64,000 nt of DNA from Colias croceus (lineage: Eukaryota; Arthropoda; Insecta; Lepidoptera; Pieridae), in assembly GCF_905220415.1 (NCBI RefSeq), contig NC_059541.1, forward strand, positions 7,576,501 to 7,640,500, given 5' to 3'. Position numbers and translations under genes: made by a program. Below are positions 48,825-60,042 of this stretch, piece by piece. The notes beneath the pieces were generated by a model, which was given only the letters and a program-made list of their open reading frames with translations, was not told where the DNA came from and made no database searches. Numbering within the stretch: position 1 is the stretch's first letter; the number at the start of each line of letters is the position of its first letter.

Positions 48825-51800
48825 TTCTAAGAAGTTGGCAAATCTATTGTATATCAAGTTACAAGTGAAAATTAACAATATGTTAATTTATCCTATATGT
48901 TTGACATCAATAAGTTATTCTATTTCATAGTTTTTGTTTCTGCAATATTAACAAAATAATTTATAAAGAGACTAACATGATTGTATATTGTTATATTTTA
49001 GGTGGAGTTGCTGTTGTATATGTGGGTCAACCGTTAGATACAGTTAAAGTTAAAATGCAGACATTCCCTCACTTGTACAAAGGCATGGTTGACTGCCTTA
49101 GACAAACATTGAAAAACGATGGCTTTGTAAGAGGCTTGTACGCGGGCACTACTCCAGCTATCATGGCTAATGTTGCAGAGAACTCTGTTCTATTCGCAGC
49201 ATATGGCTATTGCCAGAAGTTGGTCTGCAAGATGACAGGCACAGAGGTAATTATTATTGTTAATACAGTTTTAGGATAACATTTTATTTAATTTTGTTTA
49301 TACAAACAATTAAGTGCAGGTTGAAGAAGTGTCTCAAGCCAATTATAATTATATTCTATTTCCCACTTATTTATTTAGAATATTAACACTGTGATATACT
49401 TACACAATATGTATCTTAATATACTTAAACCACTTAACCGATTATAATAAAATTCGCAGACCATGTGCAGTTCGATCCAACTTGAGAGATAGGATAGGTT
49501 TTATCCCGGAAATCCTACGGGAAAGGGAACTATGCGGGGTTTTCTCTGAAAACGCATGCGAAGCCGCGGGCGGAAAACTAGTAAATCTTATAAATGAAAT
49601 TTTTGTTTATTACTTTATTTTTTTTTAGAAAGTAGACCAATTATCAACAATGGGTAATGCGTCAGCAGGATTCCTGGCAGCGTTTTTCTCATCATTCACC
49701 CTTTGTCCGACAGAGTTGATCAAGTGCCAGCTCCAAGCAATGAGAGAAGTTAATGTGCAAGGCTCACAAACAGCTGTATGATGCCTCTTTGGGTATTCCA
49801 AATACATACAATATTCTCAATAATTATCACCTGTATACAAGTATTACAAAAACATTGGTGAAAACAGAATCTAAGATTAATATCAAGATTAGATTCAATT
49901 GTATATAATTACGTATCACTCAAGTGATGATGTCATTATTTTACTCTTATTTATTTATCCTTGAAATTTTCCATATTTTTCCTCTATTCAATTTAACCTA
50001 CACAATATATTATGATAATTGATAAAACATAATTATACCTTTTGATATAATTTATTCATAAACATTCTTTTTTATTTCAGATGAAAATAACACCTTTACA
50101 ATTAACACAGCAGATATTTAGACAGTATGGTATCCAGGGTCTGTTTCGAGGATTGGTACCAACTATTATGAGAGAAATGCCTGGCTACTTCTTTTTCTTT
50201 GGCGGATATGAAGGTAACTACTTGATTACTGAAATTTTATCAAACTTATAAAAAATGTCCAAGAAACTAGTTTAAATCTATACTAATATTATAAAGCTGA
50301 AGAGTTTGTTTGTTTGTTTGAATGCACTAATCTCGGGAACTACTGGTCAGATTTGAAAAATTCTTTCGGTGTTAGATAGCCCATTTATCGAGGACGAGCT
50401 ATATTTCATCACGCTACGGGCAACAGGAGTGGAGCCACGGGGGTGAAACCGCGCGGAGCAGCTAGGTATTAAATATTTTCTCAAAATTGTATAAGCCATA
50501 CGTAAAAACAGCCAATTCGTAGTGTTTGGTGCAATTTTGTATTCATAAAAGTAAGGATTTAAAATTAAATAGCAATGCAAATATAACGGCATTACACGTG
50601 ATTGTAATACAATATGACAATCATAAATATACAGCTACTTTATTAGTAAGCAAATAATATATCCACTCAAAAGATTAAGCAATCCGTGCTTTCAAATCTT
50701 GTGTCAGATAACAATTATTAAATAAAAGATAAGAGACATATGCATTATTTATATTATTATGACGAATTTTTATTATGTACACAACTAATTTAATTACGAA
50801 TAATACAGTACTGTATACAGTCAGGATTATACCTGATTCATCTGGTTTATGTTTTTGGTATCATTGAATCTTGCCAAAGAAGTTTCACTTCTGACACGTG
50901 TGGTCGGCACACACGCTCTTTTGAGAAATAGTTGCAAGCATATTTTATGACATAGAAATTGTATGCTGGCTTTTAGCTCTCTCGCTCTTCAATTACATAC
51001 TTGTTTGGACCTTCAATAGCATTAGATGTCTATTTGTATCATAAGATAAGAATAGACGTCATAAAAGGATACGTTTATATTATAGGTTATTAGGTTCTGA
51101 TAGGTCAAACTTTAATAATAAAGAATTATCAATAAAGATATTAAATAATATTGGCTACGTAGCTATGTGAAAAAATACTTAGATATTGTTAATTGTGGCG
51201 CGCAAAACAAGTGTTATCTGTTGATAGATTATCGAATAAAATGGTAAAAAATTTACGTTATATTATCCCTGCTGTTGCTATCGTAAAATACAAACGATTA
51301 ACTTTGCTGAAATACAGGGTGTCCCAAAAAGTATGGATATACTGAAGCCAGGAGGTAGAAGACCTAGAGGGCTATCTGAATCACCCCCATGTAATGCGAT
51401 TTTTCGGAGTTATGAAGTTTTTTTTTTAATTTTCACCTATCGCCGAGTACGATGAGATTTTTATTTATAGTGACGTGAATTATTGCGGAAAATGCTTGAT
51501 TTTTTTTGTGTGCTAAGCTGAAAGATAATGATTGTACTTATCAGTTCAAGAAAAGGATTTCTTAAATAAATTGATGACTGAATAATAAGCGGACACACCG
51601 CTTTGCGTGAAATGCCCCATATAGCATACCTATACATATAAAAAAAATTCTTGTCGCGGTGTGAAACGGAGAAGTTATTTGCATATCGGGTAGATCTAAA
51701 AATCGAACAACATCTATTTTTAATAATATAATAAGCTAGTGATTGTATAAATTCTACACCATTAATATGTTAAATGCTTTAATATTTGATTTCAGGTACA

Positions 51801-52545
51801 AGGGCTCTGTTAGCCAAGCCAGGGCAGTCCAAAGATGATATTGGTTTCCTGAAGACAATGGTGGCTGGCGCAGTAGGTGGCATGGTTCTGTGGACGGTGA
51901 TCTTCCCATCAGATGTCATAAAATCTCGTATACAGATTTCAAATGAGAAGCAGAAGTTCTTAACAGTTGGAATGGATATAATTCGTAAAGAAGGTCAGTA
52001 TCTATTTTATATTTACTTTCAATATTTAGTATTTTAATTTTAAGTCTCAGCGAGAGAGGGTTACATTAGAAGTAAATTATTGTAATACCCTATTGGTTCT
52101 ACTCTTATCCAATGCCTAAATACAAAGTTTCACGTTTTCGTCTTCGATGATGACTAGGCTTCCTACAAATTCTAATTCTTTTTTCAATATAATACAACTT
52201 CAAAAAATTTGAACAGTTATTTAGGCGTATAATACACACACGAACAGACACCTACGTTTTATTAAATTAGTACCTATGAAATATGGATGATCTGTTTTTT
52301 CTACAGAGATAGATATTTCTAGAGAAAGACGCGGGTTCGAATCCCACCTCTTTCATCTTTTATCTATTTGAATTTTATCTATTCTTTAAAAATGTAAATA
52401 AATATAATTTATTTTAATTACAGGTACTTTGGCATTGTATAATGGTCTCAAGCCGACGTTAGTGAGGACCATTCCAGCGACTGCTGTGTTGTTTGTTGTG
52501 TATGAATATTCAAAGAAATTTATGCACCAGTCATTTGGTGACTGA
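48485..52545 (+). CDS. Mitochondrial ornithine carrier (SLC25A15/ORNT1-like)
   Basis: A six-helix inner mitochondrial membrane carrier expected to exchange ornithine (and related basic amino acids) across the membrane. Exons 48485-48554, 49002-49246, 49629-49775, 50081-50213, 51796-51993 and 52424-52545 join in phase to 304 aa, near the length of ORNT1. Each of the three Solcar repeats has the carrier signature: QPLDTVKVKMQTFPHLYKG (about 33-51), CPTELIKCQLQAM (about 126-138) and FPSDVIKSRIQ (about 235-245). The segments YAGTTPAIMANVAENSVLFAAYGYCQ and GLVPTIMREMPGYFFFFGGYE fit the ornithine/basic amino acid branch. A 5' UTR intron ends at 48460, 25 bases before the ATG. ATTAAA at 52607 is a likely poly(A) signal. 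Substrate is inferred from family resemblance only. Confidence 0.92.
48660..48826 (+). repeat. Interspersed repeat ending in a (TTTA)n microsatellite
   Basis: Sequence with cgcctagtacccacaacac and gcttactgtgggactaggtc is followed by a duplicated tttgtgtaataatgtcctat unit. About 15 TTTA units then run from 48768 to 48826. This layout recurs in Lepidoptera as a LINE-type 3' tail. It lies in intron 1 of the ornithine carrier gene. Confidence 0.65.
49418..49585 (-). repeat. ctagc...cgcccgcg repeat, inverted, in carrier intron 2
   Basis: Reverse complement of the 12103-12300 family (ccgcgggcggaaaactagt at the right end, ccaacttgagagataggat inside). It ends about 43 bp before the exon 3 acceptor. 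Confidence 0.75.
50277..50466 (+). repeat. tctatactaatattataaag repeat in carrier intron 4
   Basis: Near copy of 19698-19887. It starts tctatactaatattataa, contains ctcgggaactactggtca and ends gcagctagg. Confidence 0.75.
51314..51620. repeat. Possible degraded transposon starting cagggtgtccc
   Basis: Starts tacagggtgtcccaaaaagt, a motif common at arthropod transposon ends, and has a mixed composition unlike the intron around it. No second end or ORF could be identified. A vaguely similar acagggtgtttggtag is at 56161. Confidence 0.3.
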
Positions 52546-53049
52546 ATGTAGAGAATGAATGTTTGAGTTTCACCAAAATATTTTTATTGTAAAGAACTAT
52601 GGTTGTTATTAAATTTATAGTTATACAGTTGTGTTTATAATGCTTGCTTTCATTTTAAGCTAAGATATGGTTTCCTTATAAAACATTGTATCGTATATAC
52701 GGGTTGGAAATTTGGTTATTCGGAGCTATATGGGTAGGTCATCTTCTGTACAATTAAGACAACAAATGGGGCAATTTTAGTGCCCCATGACAACAAAAAA
52801 ATGAATTAAAACTAATAGTAGGTACTAGGTACAAAGAAAACTAGGTATGAATGGGCTCTTGACCTGCTTGTTTGTTTTATCAAAAAAAAAAATGAATTTA
52901 TGAAACTTTTTGTTTCGAGTTCTATCACGTACCATAGAAAATTGATTAATGAAAGTCAATGTGTTAAAATATTTCAGAAATATAAATATTGCTTTATACG
53001 AATATATTTTATTTGTAAATTTATCCGCCTGTGAATAAACTGCAGGCCA

Positions 53050-54229
53050 ATGTCCACTGAGGATTTTCAAGTACAAGATATTTATAGATATTCGCGAAAA
53101 TCATTTAAGAACAATCGTACAAATATTATTCAAGACTATTCAGAATATGGGCAAGATAACCAGGTTGATTTGACAGATTCGCCAAGAAACGATTTAATTT
53201 CACCAGACGTCGAAGCACCCCGATGCAGCTGCGATGACTCTGAAGGCGAAATTGCGAACATTTTGCATAAGAAATGTCCTGTAATTGTGTTAGCCCAACA
53301 ACAACTGCAAAGACTTTTAAACGAAACTGATCGACTCTTGTGCGATAATAATAATTGTTGCAGGTAGTTTGTCCATTTACATGATAGTTGCTTTACAAAA
53401 AAAAAAAAATACTTTTCATGATAGAATTTGTCAAGAGAAATCTATCGAGCCCAACTGGATGGTTTCCTCGTGAACCCGAAGGCAGAATCTTCGGTCTCCA
53501 TTACTAGACCAACTTAATGTTACATTGATAAATAGTATTACTAAGGTACTAGAATTCGGCGTTCTCAAAGAAAATCCAGTACCTATCTGTGGGATTTTGG
53601 GGATAAAAAATAGCCTATGTCTTCAGCTACCTTCTCTTTCACGAAACAACTTCTGAACCGATTACAATGAAATTAAGCTAACATCATGGACCCAATAAAT
53701 ATCCAGTCGTCCATGCTAACATAAAGTGGGTAACTGGGATTAACTGGAAATCTCACAGTAATGGGAACTATGCGGGTTTTTCTTTGAAAACGCGGGCGGG
53801 AAGCTAGTCTTTTATATATTTTGTCAGCTTGACCTATTAATAAATTATATTATGTTCACTTCTATTGTCACTTCTATTGGATTGAAATTTTCTATTAAAT
53901 TTTGAAAGTTTCCTTTTATTGATATCATACTATCCGATTGATGACTTATCTTTAAATAGCAATTGACAAACTATATCACTAGTTGTTTCTGTTTCAGATC
54001 AGTGTATGACTTTTTGTACTTGTGTAAAGAAGCAATATTGAAAGAGAATAGATGTCAATGTGCTCTAATTATTCTAGCTATTCTATCGTTTTTTATAGGG
54101 CTTTTGTTTGGTGCTGCTTCTTGCGGAACATACTTAAGAAAATTTAACAGCCCTATACTCTCATGCCTTGAAAATTTCTTCATATCTGATAAGTACACTC
54201 AAGACAACACACTACGGGCTATTGTTTAA
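53050..54229 (+). CDS. Unrecognised single-pass membrane protein, 181 aa
   Basis: Exons 53050-53363 and 53998-54229 join in phase (tgc ag|a) to 181 codons plus stop, with a good donor (cag|gtagtt) and acceptor (tgtttcag). The first 120 residues are polar, with an acidic stretch and several cysteines (CSCDDSEGEIA, CDNNNCC). One hydrophobic segment (about 127-147, with LIILAILSFFIGLLFG) is followed by a short tail with more cysteines. No signal peptide is obvious. I do not recognise a family. It lies 505 bp downstream of the ornithine carrier stop and is oriented away from SKP1. Support comes from in-phase splicing and a coherent domain layout rather than from homology, so the gene is probable but not certain. 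Confidence 0.62.
53588..53810 (-). repeat. ctagc...cgcccgcg repeat, inverted, in the intron of the membrane-protein gene
   Basis: Right end aaacgcgggcgggaagctagt is the complement of the family start. The left part (gtgggattttggggataaa, gaaccgattacaatgaaat) matches the layout of related copies. Confidence 0.65.
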
Positions 54230-55174
54230 CAATACCATGTAAAATTTATTTTTAATTCATTTAGGGTTAATTTTCTAAGTAATTTATTATAGTATTAAAT
54301 TTATTTTTTGAAGTTATTTGTTTTTATTTATTAACCCAAGAGCCCACGACAGCCAGATCTTCATTATTTTATAAAAGTTTCTCTATTTATCTTAGTTTTT
54401 ATACTGAAACATAACTTATGTAGGTACTATTTTTTTATACATCTTTACTACCTGTTACCTGCCTAAGTAACCACAACCCGAACTTTCTAGTTGCTGGTCA
54501 TTCTTATCTGTATAGGACACATATACGGAGAAACTTTCAACTTTTATAAAATAATGAAGGTCTAGCCGTTGTGGGCTCTTCATCTATATGTGTAAGAAGC
54601 AAATCATACTTTTAAAGCTGCTAAGCTATTGTGTATTCTTACAAGTTACAACACTGACTTTGATTATGACTGGCACATGTAGTCAATGTAAAATATGATA
54701 AATTTGTTGGTTTCAAATGTTTTGATAATTAATTATTATTTTTGGGTTAGTTGTTAAGTATAATTAAATTCTATAAGTTATATCCTGTTTTACATTTACG
54801 TAGCTTATTAATTAAATTAAGTAAAACCACAAGAATTGTTACATAGTTTTAAATACTTATATTTATATAAGAGAATGGTTTACATTACAATTGTCTTAAA
54901 TTTATATACCTATGTAAGTAACGTGATAAAATCAATTTATTACAGCTGGTACTAATACAAATTAACAAAATAAATAAATTGGGATACTCTGACACCTTTT
55001 CTATCCACAAAAATCACATTGTTATATTTAAATTAGTTTTCCAATAAACTGAAGGAATTTTTTATTTTCTCCGGACACAGTTTATGTCAAAAGCAAAGGC
55101 TATCCCTATTGATAAATTTCAAAGTTCATTGTTTGAGAAATACCAAATGAAAACTTAGATCAAATCTAATTTAA
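54230..55174. other. Intergenic region, 3' ends of the membrane-protein gene and SKP1
   Basis: AT-rich. The stretch 54340-54590 is mildly inverted in content: agcccacgacagccagatct near 54350 and gtctagccgttgtgggctct near 54561 are rough complements, perhaps an old MITE. No gene is seen. Confidence 0.4.
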
Positions 55175-55663
55175 TTACTTCTCCTCACACCACTCGTTTT
55201 CCTTGCGCACTTGTTCCTCTTCAGCAGCAGTGAAGTCATTCTTGATGTTGAAAGTTTTCCGAATCTCCTCTGGAGTTTTACCTTTTATCATATTAGCTAC
55301 AGTTTTGCACGTCACATCCAACAATCCCTTTATGTCTAGGTAATTAGCTGCTAAAATTAACTCGAACAACGTGCCTTGATCAACTTTCAAGAAATCGGCA
55401 TCCCACGAGGAAATGTCATCAGTACGCTTTTCTTTGTTTTCGTCATCTTCTGGTAGAGGTGGATCATCCTTATGGTAAGTTGCCCATTGAATAACTTTCT
55501 TCAGAATAGCAGAATTAACATTCGGCAGAGGAACCACTTCTTCTTCGTCATCGTCCATACCCAAGTCTTCCAACATAGTCTTTATAGTGACGGAGCATTT
55601 TGCAATTTCGACATCCACGTCAAATATCTCATTATCTGAAGACTGTAATTTTATGTTTGGCAT
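55175..55663 (-). CDS. SkpA/SKP1: SKP1, adaptor subunit of SCF ubiquitin ligases
   Basis: SKP1 links cullin 1 to F-box proteins in SCF complexes of nucleus and cytoplasm. The coding part is one exon of 162 codons, the expected length. The N-terminal BTB/POZ-like fold (about 1-70) has IKLQSSDNEIFDVDVEIAKCS in pieces and KTMLEDLG. An acidic linker (DDPPLPEDDENKEK) follows. The C-terminal SKP1 domain has DADFLKVDQGTLFELILAAN, YLDIKGLLDVTCKTVANMI, KTPEEIRKTFNI and the closing EEEQVRKENEWCEEK, all strongly conserved in animals. The acceptor cag abuts the ATG (55664-55666). A donor (gtatgt, complement of 55752-55757) indicates a 5' UTR exon ending at 55758 and beginning near 55870. It partners functionally with RBX1 elsewhere in this window. 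Confidence 0.97.
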   Translation of the reverse strand: MPNIKLQSSDNEIFDVDVEIAKCSVTIKTMLEDLGMDDDEEEVVPLPNVNSAILKKVIQWATYHKDDPPLPEDDENKEKRTDDISSWDADFLKVDQGTLFELILAANYLDIKGLLDVTCKTVANMIKGKTPEEIRKTFNIKNDFTAAEEEQVRKENEWCEEK

Positions 55664-55870
55664 CTGAAATGGTTTGAAATTTCATTTAGTACATTTAGTA
55701 AATACGCGTCGCCATCTTATCTTACTTTATAAATAGTTTTCAATAATACCTACATACCTTTGTATTTTTCAAATCGAGATGATTGTAGAAAGCGTCTAAG
55801 AGCGAATGAGAACGATTATTTATAATTTTCTAAAACAATAGACACCAATCTGTGTAACCGTATAATACTT

Positions 55871-57640
55871 GAGCGATCAGCGATCGTTCATGAAGCAGTC
55901 AAGCACAATTCACAAATCAAGATTGATTAGCATTTATTTTTAAATTTGATTTTAAGTCGTAGCGAGTCAACGAGTCTTTTTGATATGACTTTGACAGTTT
56001 AGTAATTATCTGTGGTATCTGTGTTACCAGAAAATCAAGGTGAAAAGTGAAAAACCAAGTGAAAAACAATGAAAAACCCTGTGGAAAAACCCACAGGGAA
56101 AAACCCAATGAGTAAGGAATCATAAAACCTTGTGAAAAACTGATGATAATAATGGAAATATACAGGGTGTTTGGTAGAGGGTCTGACAAACCAAGTAGGC
56201 ATGTTCGGAGACCACATAGAGGAGAGTTATGGTAGGAGACCCATTTGGCGAATACAAGTTGGCCGAAAAAATCTCTGACCCTTTTTTTTAATGATTTATA
56301 ATGAGTGTTTGCGTGAAATACAAGGTGAAATATCATAATGTCATTACAAAATAAAATCAGATCTTGGATCAGAATCAGAATCCCTGATCGTGCGGGGTGA
56401 GGTAAGTGTTTAATTTTGGCGGGAGGCGGAGAGTGTCCGTTCTGTAGCGTTTAGCTACTATTATGTATTCTGTGCCTACACAGTACTATATACCCGTGAG
56501 GCCGTGAACATTCGAATTTTGAGAATCATTATATGAAGCAACTTCTTATAGCACAGATAAAGAAAAATACGAAAAGTATAAATTTACAGTTACAAACCTT
56601 ACAAACATATAAAAAATCTGGTTTATGTTTATACGGAACTCGGTGCGCGATTGCGACTCGCAATAGTCGATTTAATTTATTTCAATAGTTCCTGTTAGTT
56701 CCGGTTGGCGGTTGGTCCAATTAAAATTTTGTCCATCAGATCTGATCATTGGAAGGCGGTTACTTTTTTTGTTAAAAGAAAAATAAATATGTATTAAGAT
56801 GTCGTTTATAATATTTTGTGCAATACAAGGCACTTTCGTGATACACACACGGGGCCTCCCTTATCGTTGATACGTCTGTAGTGGTGATCTGTAGCAAGTA
56901 GCAACGCCCCTGACTACCTAGTACCTAGTTACATTCATACTACTTTAACGTGACCACAGTCTAGCATTTAAAAGATAATAGCCTTTGGAATGACTCGCTA
57001 GCGATCACCACTTTAGCCCATTATAGTCACACAAGCTTCTAAAGGCGCGTTTAAAATAAACGAAGCTAGAACTAGAAAAACTTCTTTCGGTTCCCTCATG
57101 TCTTGAATTCTGCAATCTATAGATATCCCTAAAGAGATATCCGGAATGTTAATGGACCATGGTTATGGGCAAAGTCATATTTTGAAATTTCGGATTTGGA
57201 TACGGAGAAATAAATTGTACGTAATTTGTTTTAAATAAAGTAAGTACCTAATTATTTCGGATTACGCGTTTGTTTCGTATACGATAAAGATAAATTCTAT
57301 CAATCTATTCGATAAAAGTAAAATAAAAAAAAACTTAAAAAAGTTGAGTGGATCGTAATTTTTTTTGATTTTGTGACAGTGGATCACTGCCTCTCCGAGG
57401 TGTGAAATAATTATAGGTGGCAATTTGGTGGCAATAATATGTTATAATCTGCCAACGTGCTGCCAACTGACGGATTACTTCGATGCTCGGTCGCATTCCC
57501 TTTAAGTTAATGGCCGGCCCATGGACAATACAAGGAAGGGTATTAGCCTATATCCATACTACTAAATACGCTTAGATCAATAAGTAAATACGATCATGAA
57601 ACTGTATTTTTGTAGAATTGTGCAGGGTGGACCAAACCTT
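55871..57640. other. Repeat-rich intergenic region upstream of SKP1
   Basis: No host gene is recognised. The part 56040-56340 has repeated gtgaaaaac-type words and an acagggtgtttgg motif, probably transposon debris. A 31-bp segment at 56444-56474 recurs inverted at 59736-59766. Confidence 0.4.
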
Positions 57641-57649
57641 TTTTTTTTA

Positions 57650-57914
57650 ATGTTTCGTTTTTTAACTTAATCCTGGGAAGCTCCCAAAATCCAGATAACT
57701 GTTTTATCATGCATAATGTTAAACATTAAGTAATAACCTAAAATTTAACCCAATAACAACCCGCTGCAACGGCCAACGCGGGTCATTTGTGATACCAATC
57801 ACAGGCTACAAAATTGAATTCTTTAATTATTAGGTGTTTTTTTTAACGTTATTAATAACAAAACAGCAATTTGGGAAATGAGAACTTCCCAGGATTATGT
57901 TACAAAACGGAACA
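57650..57914. repeat. MITE-like element with about 30-bp imperfect inverted repeats
   Basis: Left arm near 57650-57684 (atgtttcgttttttaac, aatcctgggaag) is complementary, with a few mismatches, to the right arm near 57884-57914 (cttcccaggatt, gttacaaaacggaacat). The interior of about 200 bp has no ORF. Confidence 0.6.
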
Positions 57915-57942
57915 TAAAAAAATAAACAATTTCTTTCGAAAA

Positions 57943-57982
57943 CTATGAAAAATTGGATAAGATGTTATCCAATTTTTCATAG
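57943..57982. repeat. Perfect 17-bp hairpin
   Basis: ctatgaaaaattggata (57943-57959) and its exact complement (57966-57982) are separated by 6 bases. The function is unknown. It could be the tip of another foldback element. Confidence 0.6.
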
Positions 57983-58581
57983 CTAGCTAGTTCGTTACGC
58001 CTCTGCCACACACTTGACGAGTGTCATGGGAAGTACCTAACGAACTAACGAGGAAAGGAGGCAGAGACATAGTGTGGCAACATTACTCGTCATTCCACTC
58101 GTCATGATCCTCGTCCTGCTCACTGCACCTGCACTTGCGCGCGAGTCAAAGGACCGGCAATACGAGTGCTGGCCATAAGGCTGGCCATATACTCATAATC
58201 CCGAATTTATATAAAAAAACATGACTGCTAATTTATGTAGCCTACGTCACTACCACCACATCGATGATTTTAATGACACCTCACAACTAAAATTGGTCCA
58301 ACGGTTTATACTGCAGGGCGTGTCAAAGAAATATTATACATACATACATACATACCACAACATAACCCTCTTTCTTCCGTAGTCAGAATTTGGGAAATTT
58401 TTCAATATCTGGTAACATAGTACGCCTCGTAACACGAACATAGAAGCACCGTGTACATAGAACCCTAACTACAGTGCAGCGGCGAAATGACATAGCTTTA
58501 TGGAAATGACGATAATATATAAATCATTCGGTTTATTTCAGCAACGCTCCATGACTCCATCTGCCTTTTATTTTGTAATAC

Positions 58582-59747
58582 TTACTTACTATCTGGCGCA
58601 GTGACCCCAAAGTGGGTCTTGGCCTCCGACAACAAAAGACGCCACTTGTCCCGGCACAGTGCGATTTTTTGCCAGTCTCTTCTGCGCAGTGCCACGAGAT
58701 CGTTATTCACTTGGTCCGCCCAGCGATACTTAGGACGGCCAACCGGCCGTCGGCCTGAGGGACGCCCCAAGTAAACCCGCTTAGCAGCCCGATAATCTCC
58801 CATCCGCAGAACGTGGCCCAACCATCGTAGCCTATGCGCTTTAATCTCGCCTAAGATGTTTGGTGCAGCAAAAAGTTCCTCCAGCTCCTTATTGGTTCTG
58901 ATTCTCCAGCTACCGTCGTTTAAGGGTATCGGGCCCAATATTTTACGGAGTATTTTGCGGTCCGTTACGAGAAGCTTCTTTTCTTCTTTTTGGGTGAGCG
59001 TCCAGGTTTCACAGCCGTACATAAGAATCAGCTTTATCACGGTTTTATAGATTCGAAACCAGCTACCGTCGTTTAAGGGTATCGGGCCCAATATTTTACG
59101 GAGTATTTTGCGGTCCGTTACGAGAAGCTTCTTTTCTTCTTTTTGGGTGAGCGTCCAGGTTTCAGAGCCGTACATAAGAATCGGCCTTATCACGGTTTTA
59201 TAGATTCTGCTCAATAATTTGGACCCAAGTATCTTATGAAGGCCTGCGTTACACCGAAGAGTGTTTTGGACACGTAGTTCGATCTCCTCTTCTCTACTAT
59301 TAGTGTCTGTTACAGGACATCCAAGATACTTGAATGTAGCTACGCCCTTAAAGATGGTGTCTCCAACGGTTAGATCTTCTCGCTTTTGTCTCGTGTTTCT
59401 ATAACGGCACATGTGCTGGTACTCCGTTTTGGATTCATTAATACTAAGCCCAATCTAAGCGGCTTCTTCTTTAAGGCATGCTACAGCCTCCGTCACTTAG
59501 ATTACAAAAGCTCCGTCACTTGCTGCTTCGTTTCCCCTACCATTGCGAGATCGTCGGCATATCCGATAACCTTGTACTGCCCGTTTAAAGTCACTCCACC
59601 ATTAAGGTCATGGACTTTTCTAATGACGTGTTCGAGCGCAAGGTTGAAAAGTAGAGGTGACAAAGCGTCTCCTTGCTTCAGACCGCTTATGACAGCAAAC
59701 TCGTTCGTGAATTCAGCTCCAACTCTTACTACTACCACAGAATACAT
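58582..59747 (-). pseudogene. RTE-group LINE fragment: 3' half of the reverse transcriptase, broken
   Basis: The upstream piece (59747-59502) carries SGLKQGDALSPLLFNLALEH and the catalytic YADD in KVIGYADDLAMVGETK. The downstream piece (59412-58582, 276 codons) carries FKYLGCPVTDTNSREEEI, PILMYGSETWTLTQKEEKK and the C-terminal HRLRWLGHVLRM...GRPSGRRPVGRPKYRWADQV, typical of RTE-type elements. A frame break separates them between 59412 and 59502. All of the endonuclease and the first RT motifs are missing, as expected from 5' truncation. The 3' end has gtaagtaagta before attacaaaataaaa. A 153-bp stretch is duplicated in tandem without breaking the frame. Confidence 0.85.
58906..59211 (-). repeat. 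153-bp in-frame tandem duplication within the RTE fragment
   Basis: The two copies are offset by exactly 153 bp (for example, ccagctaccgtcg at 58906 and 59059). Each encodes the 51-residue block beginning RIYKTVI and ending NDGSW plus one residue. The copies differ at a few bases (CETW versus SETW, KLIL versus RPIL). Confidence 0.85.
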
Positions 59748-59946
59748 AATAGTAGCTAAACGCTACTACTACATTACTTTCTTGAGTAGCCATTTCAACA
59801 AGCAGACATGTTATGGTACCCATTTCCCCGCAAGGACGATACCAACGACGTCTTAGACGAAACGCAACGAAGATTGACAACATTAATCAAATTGACATAA
59901 AGTAATTTTATTATTTTGGATTTGTGATTATCGTTTTTCGTAGAAA

Positions 59947-60042
59947 ATGGTTAAATATTGTGCTGTTTACGGATGTATTTCATCAGAAAAACGCGAATTT
60001 TTTTTTACGCTAGTCACAAATGTGCCAACCATAAAGCGTTAA
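59947..60042 (+). pseudogene. THAP-like zinc finger N-terminus, fragment
   Basis: An ATG opens 31 codons beginning MVKYCAVYGCISSEKREFFF, which has the M-x3-C-x4-C start and following FF of THAP DNA-binding domains. The ORF then stops, and no continuation with the later Cys/His, Pro or AVPTIF elements is seen. It may be a piece of a captured host or P-superfamily transposase gene. It reads outward toward the right arm of the inverted-repeat element. Confidence 0.4.

Noticed and set aside
48768..48826. (TTTA)n array as a CRISPR or regulatory array
   Set aside because: Simple microsatellite at a retroposon tail, with no spacers.
52300..52356. Possible tRNA gene (gggttcgaatcccacc)
   Set aside because: Only a T-arm and 3' acceptor-like part are present. 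No D-arm, anticodon arm or matching 5' acceptor strand could be found, so it is at most a SINE or tRNA remnant.
55917..56336. 139-codon minus-strand ORF upstream of SKP1
   Set aside because: Phe/Ser-rich translation of repeated gtgaaaaac words. It overlaps transposon-like sequence and has no domain.
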